From the NCBI GenBank assembly GCA_040255675.1, contig JBDZVM010000001.1:62001-126000 (forward strand): a stretch of 64,000 nucleotides of DNA. Reading direction: 5' to 3'. A model generated the notes under the pieces. The model made no database searches. It worked only from the letters and a program-made list of their open reading frames with translations, and was not told where the DNA came from. Source of the stretch: JBDZVM01 sp040255675. GTDB taxonomy: Bacteria > Actinomycetota > Actinomycetes > Acidothermales > Acidothermaceae. Every line of letters begins with the position of its first letter. Within the stretch, counting starts at the first letter, position 1. The translations under genes were made by a program, and so were the position numbers. Of this stretch, positions 41,305 through 49,042 are shown piece after piece.

Positions 41305-42939
41305 ATGAGGGTCATGGCGCAAATGGCGATGGTGATGAACCTCGACAAGTGCATCGGTTGCCACACCTGTACGGTGACCTGCAAGCAGGTCTGGACGAAC
41401 CGGCCTGGCACCGAGTACGTGTATTTCAACAACGTCGAAACCAAGCCCGGCGTCGGGTACCCGAAGCGGTACGAAGACCAGGAGCAGTGGCACGGCGGCT
41501 GGACCCTCGACCGCAAAGGCCGCCTGCAACTCAAGGCGGGCGGTCGCCTGCGCAAACTGCTGTCAATTTTTTACAACCCCGACCTACCGACGATCGAGGC
41601 CTACGGCGACCCGTGGACCTACGACTACCAGACCCTGATCGACGCGCCGCTCGGGAGTGCGCAGCCAAGCGCGCATTCCATCTCCGCGCTCACCGGCCGC
41701 GACATGAACATGAAGTGGGGCAGCAACTGGGACGACGACCTCGCCGGCGCCCCGGAACACGCGGTGCACGATCCGAACATGGCGCATCTGCAAGAGCAGG
41801 TGCGCATGGAGTTCGAGCAGGTGTTCATGTTCTACCTGCCGCGAATTTGCGAACACTGCCTCAACCCGTCGTGCGTGGCTTCGTGCCCCTCGGGTGCGAT
41901 GTACAAGCGGGAAGAAGACGGCATTGTGCTCGTCGACCAAGACCGCTGCCGGGGCTGGCGTTTCTGCGTCTCCGGCTGCCCTTACAAGAAGGTGTACTTC
42001 AACCATCGCACCGGCAAAGCGGAGAAGTGCACGCTCTGCTACCCCCGCATCGAAGCCGGGCAACCCACCATTTGCTCTGAGACCTGCGTCGGCCGGCTCC
42101 GCTATCTCGGTTTGATTCTCTACGATGCCGATGCCGTGCTGCCGGCCGCGGCGACGTCAGACGTCGAAGACCTGTACGAAGCGCAGCTCGGGGTTTTTCT
42201 CGACCCCGAAGACCCCGAGGTCAGGGCGGCGGCCGAGAAGCAAGGCATTCCCGCCGATTGGATCGAGGCGGCTCGTCGCTCGCCTATCTACCAGTTGGCG
42301 GTGCGTCACCGGGTGGCGTTGCCGCTGCATCCCGAATACCGCACCCTGCCGATGGTGTGGTACATCCCGCCGCTGTCGCCGGTCTCCGACATCGTTCACG
42401 CGAGGGGCTACGACGACGCCGATCCCGACAACGTTTTTGCCACCATCGACTCGTTGCGCATCCCGATGGAGTACTTGGCGAGCCTGTTCACCGCGGGAAA
42501 GGTCGACACGATTCGCACGGTGCTGCGCAAGCTGGCCATCGTGCGTGCTGTGATGCGCGCGTCTCAGCTTGGCTTGACGCCGAACGACGAGCTGCCCAAG
42601 ACGGTCGGCGCTACCATGACCGATCTGCAAGACCTCTACCGCTTGCTCGCTATCGCGAAATACGACGAGCGCTACGTCATCCCGAAAGCGCACGCCGAAG
42701 ACGCCGGCCGGTTGATGTCTCAACACGAGCAGCTGTTTTGCAGCCTCGACACCGAGGGCGGCCCCGGCATGGGAGGTATGGGCCCGCACGGTATCAGGGC
42801 TTTCCAGCCTGCTTCGCACGCGACAGATGTCGCGACCAGCCAAACCTTCCAAGGCTCAGACGGAAAGGTGCATTTCAACCTGCTGGGCTGGAACGGCAGT
42901 GGATCGTCACCGCATCTTTTCCCTGAGGCCGGGAAATGA
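41305..42939 (+). CDS. narH: Respiratory nitrate reductase beta subunit
   Basis: A 544-residue iron-sulfur subunit passing electrons from NarI to NarG. Four cluster motifs are visible: CIGCHTCTVTCKQVW; CEHCLNPSCVASCP; CRGWRFCVSGCP, with Trp in place of one Cys, the mark of the [3Fe-4S] cluster; and CTLCYPRIEAGQPTICSETC. The C-terminal segment after ~470 is the family's NarG-contact tail. ATG 41305 follows GGAGG; ATG 41314 is possible. The stop overlaps narJ by four bases. Confidence 0.97.
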   Translation: MRVMAQMAMVMNLDKCIGCHTCTVTCKQVWTNRPGTEYVYFNNVETKPGVGYPKRYEDQEQWHGGWTLDRKGRLQLKAGGRLRKLLSIFYNPDLPTIEAYGDPWTYDYQTLIDAPLGSAQPSAHSISALTGRDMNMKWGSNWDDDLAGAPEHAVHDPNMAHLQEQVRMEFEQVFMFYLPRICEHCLNPSCVASCPSGAMYKREEDGIVLVDQDRCRGWRFCVSGCPYKKVYFNHRTGKAEKCTLCYPRIEAGQPTICSETCVGRLRYLGLILYDADAVLPAAATSDVEDLYEAQLGVFLDPEDPEVRAAAEKQGIPADWIEAARRSPIYQLAVRHRVALPLHPEYRTLPMVWYIPPLSPVSDIVHARGYDDADPDNVFATIDSLRIPMEYLASLFTAGKVDTIRTVLRKLAIVRAVMRASQLGLTPNDELPKTVGATMTDLQDLYRLLAIAKYDERYVIPKAHAEDAGRLMSQHEQLFCSLDTEGGPGMGGMGPHGIRAFQPASHATDVATSQTFQGSDGKVHFNLLGWNGSGSSPHLFPEAGK

Positions 42940-43562
42940 CAGGTCCCGAACCGATCCATCCGTTCAAGCTTGCCTCTGTGCTGCTGCAATATCCGACCGC
43001 CGCGTTGTTCGAAGGAATCGACGAGATCGAGGCGGCCGTCGAAGGCGTGCCACGTGCTAGCCGCGAGCCATTGCGGCAATTCGTGTCGTGGCTGCGCGCC
43101 ACGCCGCCGCTCGCGGTAGCGGAACATTACGTCGAGACTTTCGACTTGCGCCGCAGGTGCGCGCTCTACGTGACGTATTACCGCTACGGCGACACTCGCA
43201 AGCGGGGCATGTCGATGCTCGCGTTCAAAACCGCCTACCGCGCGGCTGGATTCGTTCCGCGCGAGGACGAACTGCCTGACTACCTTCCGGTCGTGCTCGA
43301 GTTCGCGGCGTTGTCGACCCGCAGTGAGTCTTTGTTGCGCGCTCATCGCGCCGATCTCGAACTGTTGCGCCGTGCGTTACACGACGCGCACACCCCCTAC
43401 GCGGACGTGCTCGAGGCAGTGTGCGCGCACCTTCCACGACTCGGCAAGCGGGAGCTTTCCGTCGTCCGCCAAGCGTGGGAGAAAGGGCCACCAGACGAGG
43501 AGGTCGGCTTGGAACCGTTCGCTCCGCCGGAATACCTCAGCGGGCAAGGAGTTCGACGGTGA
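42936..43562 (+). CDS. narJ: Nitrate reductase assembly chaperone
   Basis: A 208-residue TorD/NarJ chaperone that inserts the molybdenum cofactor into NarG and docks the complex. It is all-helical, with KLASVLLQYPTAALFEGIDEIEAAV, then YVETFDLRRRCALYVTYYRYGDTRKRG, the NarJ hallmark ETFDLRRRCALYLTYY. DELPDYLPVVLEFAAL follows. It overlaps narH (ATGA) and narI (GGTGA), so the operon is tightly coupled. Confidence 0.95.
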   Translation: MTGPEPIHPFKLASVLLQYPTAALFEGIDEIEAAVEGVPRASREPLRQFVSWLRATPPLAVAEHYVETFDLRRRCALYVTYYRYGDTRKRGMSMLAFKTAYRAAGFVPREDELPDYLPVVLEFAALSTRSESLLRAHRADLELLRRALHDAHTPYADVLEAVCAHLPRLGKRELSVVRQAWEKGPPDEEVGLEPFAPPEYLSGQGVRR

Positions 43563-44299
43563 CTACTGCGTGGGCGTATTTCTGGTGGGTCGTCTTGCCG
43601 TACTTGGCGCTGGCGGTTTTCGTCGTCGGCCATGTCTGGCGCTGGCGCTACGATCAGTTCGGCTGGACGAGCCGCTCGACCCAACTTCAAGAGCGGCGGT
43701 GGCTGAAGTGGGGAGGCCCGCTTTTTCATTACGGCACCTTCGCCGCCATCGCCGGCCACATCATGGGCATCTTGATTCCGGCTCGCTGGACGACGGCGAT
43801 CGGCATCTCGCCGCACGCCTATCACTTGTTCGCCGCGTCAGCCGGCCTTCTCGCCGCGGTGCTGGTGATCGGCGGCATGGTGGTGCTGGCAGCGAGGCGG
43901 GTTTTCAAACCGCGGGTTCGGGCGACGACGAGCCCTGTCGACTGGGTCGCGCTTGTGCTGCTTGGCATTGTCGTCGTGATGGGCATCGTCACCACGGCAG
44001 TCAACGCGCCGCTCGAGCATGAGTACCGGGAGACAATTTCGTTGTGGTTCCGGGGCTTGTTCAACGCGAACCCAGACGTCACGGCGGCATTGAAGGCGCC
44101 GTTGATCTTCCAGATCCACGCCGTTGCTGCCTGGGCGGTCATTCTCGTCTGGCCGTTTACTCGGCTCGTGCACGCGTGGAGTTACCCGTTGTGGTATCTC
44201 TGGCGCCCCTACATCGTGTACCGCGCCAAGCGGGCGTCGGCGCCGCACGAGCCCGGCACCGGCGGCCGCAAGTGGCGCAAAATCGGCGTTCCGTACTAA
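43559..44299 (+). CDS. narI: Nitrate reductase gamma subunit, cytochrome b
   Basis: A 246-residue membrane diheme cytochrome b that takes electrons from menaquinol. Five transmembrane helices are visible. Heme-ligand His residues are in GHIMGILIP, HAYHLFAA and FQIHAVAAWAVILVWPFTRLVHAWSYP. GTG 43559 overlaps the narJ stop and has AAGGAG seven bases before it. It completes the NarGHI complex. The following gene starts in its stop codon (TAATG). Confidence 0.96.
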   Translation: MTTAWAYFWWVVLPYLALAVFVVGHVWRWRYDQFGWTSRSTQLQERRWLKWGGPLFHYGTFAAIAGHIMGILIPARWTTAIGISPHAYHLFAASAGLLAAVLVIGGMVVLAARRVFKPRVRATTSPVDWVALVLLGIVVVMGIVTTAVNAPLEHEYRETISLWFRGLFNANPDVTAALKAPLIFQIHAVAAWAVILVWPFTRLVHAWSYPLWYLWRPYIVYRAKRASAPHEPGTGGRKWRKIGVPY

Positions 44300-45381
44300 T
44301 GACAGCGGTCGGCGATCCCACGGCGGCGAAGGACGGTTCGTTTCGAACCCGGGTAGCGGACGCCGTGAGCACCCTCAACCCGGGTTATTTCGCGTTCGTG
44401 ATGGGCACCGGCATTGTGTCGGTGGGTATGCACAACCACGGTCTCACCGCTGTTTCGCTGATTCTCTTGTGGATCGCCATCGTCGGCTACGCCGTGATCG
44501 CCACCCTGCACGTATGGCGCCTGACCACGTACCGGTCGACACTGTGGGCAGATTTCACGGATCCTCGCCGCGCTTTCGGCTTTTTCACGTTCGTCGCGGG
44601 CACCGACGTGCTCGGCACCCGCTTGCTCGTCGAGCATCAAAGAGGCGTCGCCACTGCTCTGCTGATCGTCGGCTGGCTCGGCTGGCTGGTGCTCGGATAC
44701 GTGGTTCCGTGGACGGCGGTGCTCGGCCGAACCGAGCGACCCGTGGTCGCCGCGGCGAACGGCACCTGGTTTATCTGGGTCGTGGCAAGCCAGTCGATCG
44801 CTGTCCTTACCTCGACCCTCGAGCCCGACGCCACGGTTGGCAAGGACGCACTCGATCTGCTTGCCGTTTTTTCGTGGTCGGTCGGCATTTTCCTTTACGC
44901 GGCGGCTGGGGTGTTCGTCGCGGCGAGACTCATGCTTTACCCGCTCAAGCCTGAGGATTTGACGCCCCCGTACTGGGTCGCCATGGGCGCGACGGCCATC
45001 ACCGTGCTCGCCGGCGCCCGAATCGTCGAGATGAGCGACGCGCCCATGGTGGCGGCGACGCGCGGCCTCATCGCTGGTGTCTCGGTGGCGTTTTGGGCAT
45101 TCGGCAGCTGGCTGATCCCTGTGTTGTTCGCGGCCGGATGGTGGCGCCACGTCGTCCATCGCATTCCGCTTCGTTACGAGGCGACGTGGTGGAGCATCGT
45201 GTTCCCGCTTGGCATGTACGGCGTTGCCGGGCATTTCCTCGGTCACGCCGATAACTTGCCGATCGTTCGGGTGATCGGCGACACCGAAACCTGGTTTGCC
45301 TTCGCGGTGTGGATATACGCCTTCGGCTCGATGATCGCGCATTTGCTTCGCACGACCGTGTTTGCTCGTCGCCTCGCTTGA
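44299..45381 (+). CDS. TDT-family (TehA/SLAC1-like) membrane transporter
   Basis: A 360-residue protein with about ten transmembrane helices of the tellurite-resistance/dicarboxylate transporter family. FAFVMGTGIVSVGMH is the N-terminal signature, and WSIVFPLGMYGVAG the C-terminal one. Members include malate, sulfite and anion channels. Start codon ATG 44299 overlaps the narI stop, so it is part of the nar operon. With no NarK-type carrier in this window, it is a candidate for nitrate or nitrite movement. This is inference from position only. Confidence 0.85.
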   Translation: MTAVGDPTAAKDGSFRTRVADAVSTLNPGYFAFVMGTGIVSVGMHNHGLTAVSLILLWIAIVGYAVIATLHVWRLTTYRSTLWADFTDPRRAFGFFTFVAGTDVLGTRLLVEHQRGVATALLIVGWLGWLVLGYVVPWTAVLGRTERPVVAAANGTWFIWVVASQSIAVLTSTLEPDATVGKDALDLLAVFSWSVGIFLYAAAGVFVAARLMLYPLKPEDLTPPYWVAMGATAITVLAGARIVEMSDAPMVAATRGLIAGVSVAFWAFGSWLIPVLFAAGWWRHVVHRIPLRYEATWWSIVFPLGMYGVAGHFLGHADNLPIVRVIGDTETWFAFAVWIYAFGSMIAHLLRTTVFARRLA

Positions 45382-45424
45382 CGACACATCGCTCGAGCGG
45401 TTCAGGGACCAACGTCCTTAGTAG

Positions 45425-45445
45425 TTTCTACTAACTAGTAGTAAA
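45425..45445. promoter_or_regulatory. Candidate island operator, copy B
   Basis: A 21-base site, TTTCTACTA then ACTAG then TAGTAAA. Inside it CTACTA-AC-TAGTAG is a perfect palindrome, and TAGTAG-TTT-CTACTA, shifted left, is a second. It ends 45 bases before the hemerythrin start at 45491. It is the most symmetrical of the four copies. Confidence 0.65.
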
Positions 45446-45490
45446 ATAGTTGGACGACGACGACGTGGCGAGTGCTCGAGGGAGGCGAAG

Positions 45491-45952
45491 GTGGCGACGA
45501 AGATCTGTGAGCGGCCGGGTTGCGGCGCGCCTCGAGTCGTCGCGAACAATCCCCGCACTCCCTGGTTAGCTGCCGCCGACGAGCACGATCATCTACTTGG
45601 CGAGGTCGCGCGCCGAGTCGATGCGATCCTGCTTGTCACGCGGCATGATCGTTGGCCCGCGCTTGAGTTGGATTCACTCGTGCGGTATCTGCGCGACCAG
45701 GTGCTCCCTCACGCCGAGCGAGAAGAGCGCCAATCCTGGGCCGCTCACGTGAGCCCGTCGCAGCGCCTGCGACTTGGCCGTGACCACGACCGGTTGCGTG
45801 CCGCCACCGCGGTACTTTCCCGTGCCGACGCGGGCGAAGGAAATCGCTCGCCCGCTCAACTTGCGGCGACCGCGCGCAGCCTGCTGATCCAGTTTCGCCG
45901 TCACCTCACGGTTGAAGCGCAAGTACTGGCGGAGACACCGGCGAGCGGCTGA
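45491..45952 (+). CDS. Hemerythrin HHE-like protein
   Basis: A 153-residue protein. After a short N-terminal segment with two Cys (KICERPGCGAP), a single HHE-type bundle follows: AADEHDHLLGEVARRVDAIL, VRYLRDQVLPHAEREER, LGRDHDRLRAAT and QFRRHLTVEAQVLAE, giving the His/Glu pattern of a diiron site. Starts GTG 45491 after GGGAGG. Downstream of operator copy B and convergent with a membrane protein. Likely binds O2 or NO, or guards iron-sulfur proteins, in the nitrate island. Confidence 0.85.
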   Translation: MATKICERPGCGAPRVVANNPRTPWLAAADEHDHLLGEVARRVDAILLVTRHDRWPALELDSLVRYLRDQVLPHAEREERQSWAAHVSPSQRLRLGRDHDRLRAATAVLSRADAGEGNRSPAQLAATARSLLIQFRRHLTVEAQVLAETPASG

Positions 45953-45963
45953 CCTTAACCGGG

Positions 45964-46482
45964 TCAGGTCGGGTGGATTCGTTCGAGCACCAAGCCGATT
46001 GGAATGCTGACCAGCAATAGCAGAAGTAATCCCCGAAACGCGATCAGCCACATCGCCTGTCCCTTGCGTGGGTGATCTCGCACGGTCGTGCGCGCGGCGT
46101 GCGACGTACGCGAACGCAGTGCGAGACCGGCGAGGACGGCGACGAGAAGCGCGCCTCCGACGTCGACGAGCGCCCACCATCCGAGCAAAGTTCCCGCGAT
46201 GACGGCAGCGTTGCCGAGATTCCAGCCGGCGACCTGTGCGGTGATAACGCGTCGAGTCGGCGACCGGGGTATGAGAGCTGCCTGCCCGATGCCCAGCGCC
46301 ACCTGCGCCACACCGCCGACGAGTACCAAATACGCGCTCGCCCACACGCCGTGCTCAGTAGGAGCGGGCGCTATCGCGGCGGAGACGATTCCGCTGGCGA
46401 CAATGCAGGCCACGCCAAAGAAAGCGAACGGCAGAACGGAAAACGGCGGGACGGCGAACACGCGGCCACGGTCGTTCGACAT
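45964..46482 (-). CDS. Hypothetical membrane protein of the nitrogen-oxide island
   Basis: A 172-residue protein with about five or six hydrophobic helices (FSVLPFAFFGVACIVASGIVSAA, WASAYLVLVGGVAQVALGIGQAAL, VITAQVAGWNLGNAAVIAGTLLGWWALVDVGGALLVAVLAGLAL, LIAFRGLLLLLLVSIPIGLVL). ATG 46482 follows GGAG; a start up to 46566 is possible and would overlap the next gene. I do not recognise the family. It is in a three-gene minus-strand run with the DsbA-like and DUF2249 genes, so it may share the copy C operator. Confidence 0.7.
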   Translation of the reverse strand: MSNDRGRVFAVPPFSVLPFAFFGVACIVASGIVSAAIAPAPTEHGVWASAYLVLVGGVAQVALGIGQAALIPRSPTRRVITAQVAGWNLGNAAVIAGTLLGWWALVDVGGALLVAVLAGLALRSRTSHAARTTVRDHPRKGQAMWLIAFRGLLLLLLVSIPIGLVLERIHPT

Positions 46483-46552
46483 GCGGTCATTCTCCGTCAC
46501 CCGCGGCGAGACGCCGCTGCCCGCCAGTGGCGGGACGAGATTGTCTGTCACG

Positions 46553-47197
46553 TCAGGCGGCGGCATGCGGGGCGCTCGCCCGCGCGTCGAGTTGTTTGGC
46601 GAGCCAGGTCAGGACGTCGATGCCGATATGCGCGTCGTCGCCATCAACCACGACGGGGATCGTCTCGGTGCCAAGACCACGCCAGCCCTCGCGCCACGCG
46701 TTGATGCGCCGGTAGGCCCCGACCGTGATCGGGCCGCGATTTGTGCTGACGGCGTAGCCGGCCTCGCGGAGTGTGAAGGAGGGAGAGGCGCCGTTCTTGA
46801 TTGCCGACGCGAGCAACGGACGCAGCACCTCTGGGCTGCCGATATCGAGGCCGCCTGACCAGTACGCGTCGAAGAGCAGCCTGCGCACCTCGTGCGCCAC
46901 GCCCATACCGAATGCCTCCGCGTAGCCCGAGATGGCGGCATGGGTGTTGGGCACCGTCTGCGGAATCGTTTCGCAGAATTCTTCACCCGGAGCCAGCAAG
47001 TCGCGGACTTCTCGCATCTCCGCGGCCAGCGCGGCACGGCCGTCGTCGTCGAGGCGGCGACCGACGACGGGCACGTCGACGGCGTGCTCGACGGCGCGGA
47101 ATTCGATGTCGAGCCCGTCGCGAACCAGCGCGTCGATACGCAGACTCGCCAAGTACGAGAACGGGCAGTTGAAGTCTCCGTAGACCACACTGGTCAT
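46553..47197 (-). CDS. DsbA-family (FrnE/HCCA isomerase-like) protein
   Basis: A 214-residue thioredoxin-fold protein of the DSBA group. The active-site turn is DFNCPFSYLAS, with a single Cys and Ser in the second position, as in FrnE-like and kappa-GST relatives. A helical insertion runs ~60-140. The cis-Pro loop is GLGTETIPVVVDG. There is no signal peptide, so it is cytoplasmic. It could be a mycothiol- or thiol-dependent isomerase or reductase. It lies ten bases downstream of the DUF2249 gene and in the same direction, probably one transcript. Confidence 0.85.
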   Translation of the reverse strand: MTSVVYGDFNCPFSYLASLRIDALVRDGLDIEFRAVEHAVDVPVVGRRLDDDGRAALAAEMREVRDLLAPGEEFCETIPQTVPNTHAAISGYAEAFGMGVAHEVRRLLFDAYWSGGLDIGSPEVLRPLLASAIKNGASPSFTLREAGYAVSTNRGPITVGAYRRINAWREGWRGLGTETIPVVVDGDDAHIGIDVLTWLAKQLDARASAPHAAA

Positions 47198-47206
47198 CTG
47201 GTCACC

Positions 47207-47467
47207 TCAAGCGGAGTCGGGTTTCCTGCTCTTCGTTCGTCCGATCCTTACTCGCCAAGCCTCGGGGCCTTCTTCAAGATAATCCCAACTGAATTCGCCC
47301 GGGTGCTCCGCGGCGAGCTGGTAGTACAGCGGCTTGGGGTCATGGTCGTTCACGAGCACGAAAGCCTCGTCGACGGGGAGCGCGTCACAAGCTTGAAAGA
47401 TCAGGTCGTGGCGGCGGGCAGGAGCTTCGGCGCGGACGTCGAGTTCGCGGTCGGCGGCGGCGGTCAC
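47207..47467 (-). CDS. Stand-alone DUF2249 protein
   Basis: An 86-residue DUF2249 domain (LDVRAEAPARRHDLIFQACDALPVDEAFVLVNDHDPKPLYYQLAAEHPGEFSWDYLEEGPEAWRVRIGRTK). It closely matches the C-terminal domain of the hemerythrin fusion at 31948, notably VNDHDPKPL and the YLEEGP segment. The fold is TusA/SirA-like. GTG 47467 follows AAGGAG; an ATG at 47509 would lengthen it into the operator. Copy C of the operator ends 44 bases upstream. DUF2249 proteins often go with NO-responsive genes; the biochemical role is unsettled. Confidence 0.88.
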   Translation of the reverse strand: MTAAADRELDVRAEAPARRHDLIFQACDALPVDEAFVLVNDHDPKPLYYQLAAEHPGEFSWDYLEEGPEAWRVRIGRTKSRKPDSA

Positions 47468-47511
47468 TGTGCTCTCCTTGGGCTTGGTGCGCTCTTCAAC
47501 GCTCTTCATTG

Positions 47512-47534
47512 TTTCTACAATACATTGGTGTAAA
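47512..47534. promoter_or_regulatory. Candidate island operator, copy C
   Basis: A 23-base site from TTTCTACAA to TGGTGTAAA, in the divergent region between the DUF2249 gene and the NnrS-like membrane gene. It has the same length and the same outer bases as copy A, and nearly the same distance (44 bases) to its gene. Confidence 0.6.
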
Positions 47535-47546
47535 TGATCCCGTCGA

Positions 47547-49042
47547 GTGCCGCCGAGTTCGCCCCGAGCGGGGAACGCGATCGCGGCCCGAGACACTGTC
47601 GTGGTGGCACACGAAGGGCGGACGCGAGAAGGCAAGGGAAGCGGTCGCTTGGCGATGCGGGGTGTCTGGCATCGCTTCGCGATGCGGAATGTCTGGCATC
47701 GCTTCGCGATGCGGGGTGTCTGGCATCGCCTCGCCAACAGCGTCGTTGTCGGGTACCTCGCGGCTGGCGTCTTCACGGCCCTGGTGCGCGGTTCCGACGA
47801 CGAGTGGCTGCTGGTACATCTGTTCTTGCTTGGCGCGGCGACGAACGCGATCGTTATCTGGAGTTCGCACTTCACGACCACGTTGCTCCCGCCCGCGTTT
47901 CGGCCGCGCCGGGTAGGCGCGTCGGCGTTGCTCGCGTTGAACGTGGGTGTCGTCTGCGTGCTGGCAGGCGTTTCGGCAAATGTCATCGCCGTCACGATTG
48001 CCGGTGCGGCGCTGGTGTCGTCGGTTGTCGCCTATCACGGTGTCGTCGTTGGCATGGCCGCGCGGCGGGCCCGAGGGGGACGGTTCTCGACGCCGGTTCG
48101 GTTTTACTGGGTTGCCGCCATCGCCGTTGTGATCGGAATTGCGGCCGGGACGACGATGGCGCAAGGGATTTCTTCACCGTGGTACGCGCGCGTTTTCGCT
48201 GTTCACGTGCAGCTGAACGTGTTCGGGTGGATCGCGCTCACGGTGCTCGGCACCGAATTCGCGTTGTGGCCGATGGTATTGCGCACGCGCATGGCCGACG
48301 GTGTCGACCGCGCTGCTCGGCAAACCCTTGGTTTGTGCGCGGTTGGGCTGGTGACTGCTGTCGCCGGTTTCTTCGCCGCGAATCGTGCGGTCGCGGCAGC
48401 GGGGCTTGTCGCGTACCTGGCGGGCGCCGTCCGAAGTCTCGAACCTTTTACCAAAACGGCGCTGCGACGGCGTCCGCACACGCCGTCAGCTTGGATGCTT
48501 GCCGCCGCGACGACGTGGTTGGTGGTTGTCGTCGTCGCCGACCTGGTGCTGCTGGCGCGATCGAGCTCACTCGACGCCTATGNNNNNNNNNNNNNNNNNN
48601 NNNNNNNNNNNNNNNNNNNNNNNNNNNNNNNNNNNNNNNNNNNNNNNNNNNNNNNNNNNNNNNNNNNNNNNNNNNNNNNNNNGTCGTCGTCGCCGACCTG
48701 GTGCTGCTGGCGCGATCGAGCTCACTCGACGCCTATGCCGGCAGCGTCGAAAGTCTTGTGCCCTGGGCAATTGCGGGGTTCGTGATGCAGGTTCTCGTCG
48801 GCGCGCTGACGTACTTGTTGCCCGTCGTCGTCGGGGGCGGCCCCGCCGGTGGGCGACGCGCGGCCGGGCTGCTCGATCGGTGGGGTGCCGCGCGCACGCT
48901 GGCATTCAACGCCGGTGTCGCGCTCGTCGCGTTGCCCATACCCGCCGCCGCAACAGATGTCGGTTGGTGGTTGGTCGGTGTGCCGCTAGCCGTCTTCGTC
49001 GGTCTGGCGGCTACGGCGCTAGCGAGAAAGCCAGCGGGCTAG
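47547..49042 (+). CDS. NnrS-like membrane domain protein, split by the scaffold gap
   Basis: A polytopic membrane protein related to the N-terminal region of actinobacterial nitrite-reductase fusions: LVHLFLLGAATNAIVIWSSHFTTTLL, HVQLNVFGWIALTVLGTEFALWPMVLRTRMADG and GLVAYLAGAVRSLEPFTK, then after the gap WAIAGFVMQVLVGALTYLLPVV. The reading frame differs on the two sides of the N-run. If the 55-base copy flanking the gap is counted once, the frame is continuous and gives 446 residues with about twelve helices and no cupredoxin. Start is uncertain: GTG 47547, or ATG 47655 in the repeat. Possibly heme/copper- or NO-related. Confidence 0.75.
47655..47735 (+). repeat. Three tandem 27-base repeats near the membrane gene start
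   Basis: Units start at 47655, 47682 and 47709, each beginning ATGCGG and encoding MRGVWHRFA-type nonapeptides. GCGATGC and GCATCGC in each unit are inverted relative to each other. Unit two differs by AA for GG. Each unit offers an in-frame ATG. Confidence 0.85.
48583..48682. other. Scaffold gap of 100 N flanked by a 55-base duplicate
   Basis: The 55 bases before the gap (48528-48582) are identical to the 55 after it (48683-48737). Collapsing the 155-base difference restores one reading frame. The gap is probably an unmerged contig overlap, not missing sequence. Confidence 0.9.

Noticed and set aside
47655..47735. Short CRISPR-like array
   Set aside because: The units are directly adjacent with no spacers, are in a coding frame, and there are no cas genes.
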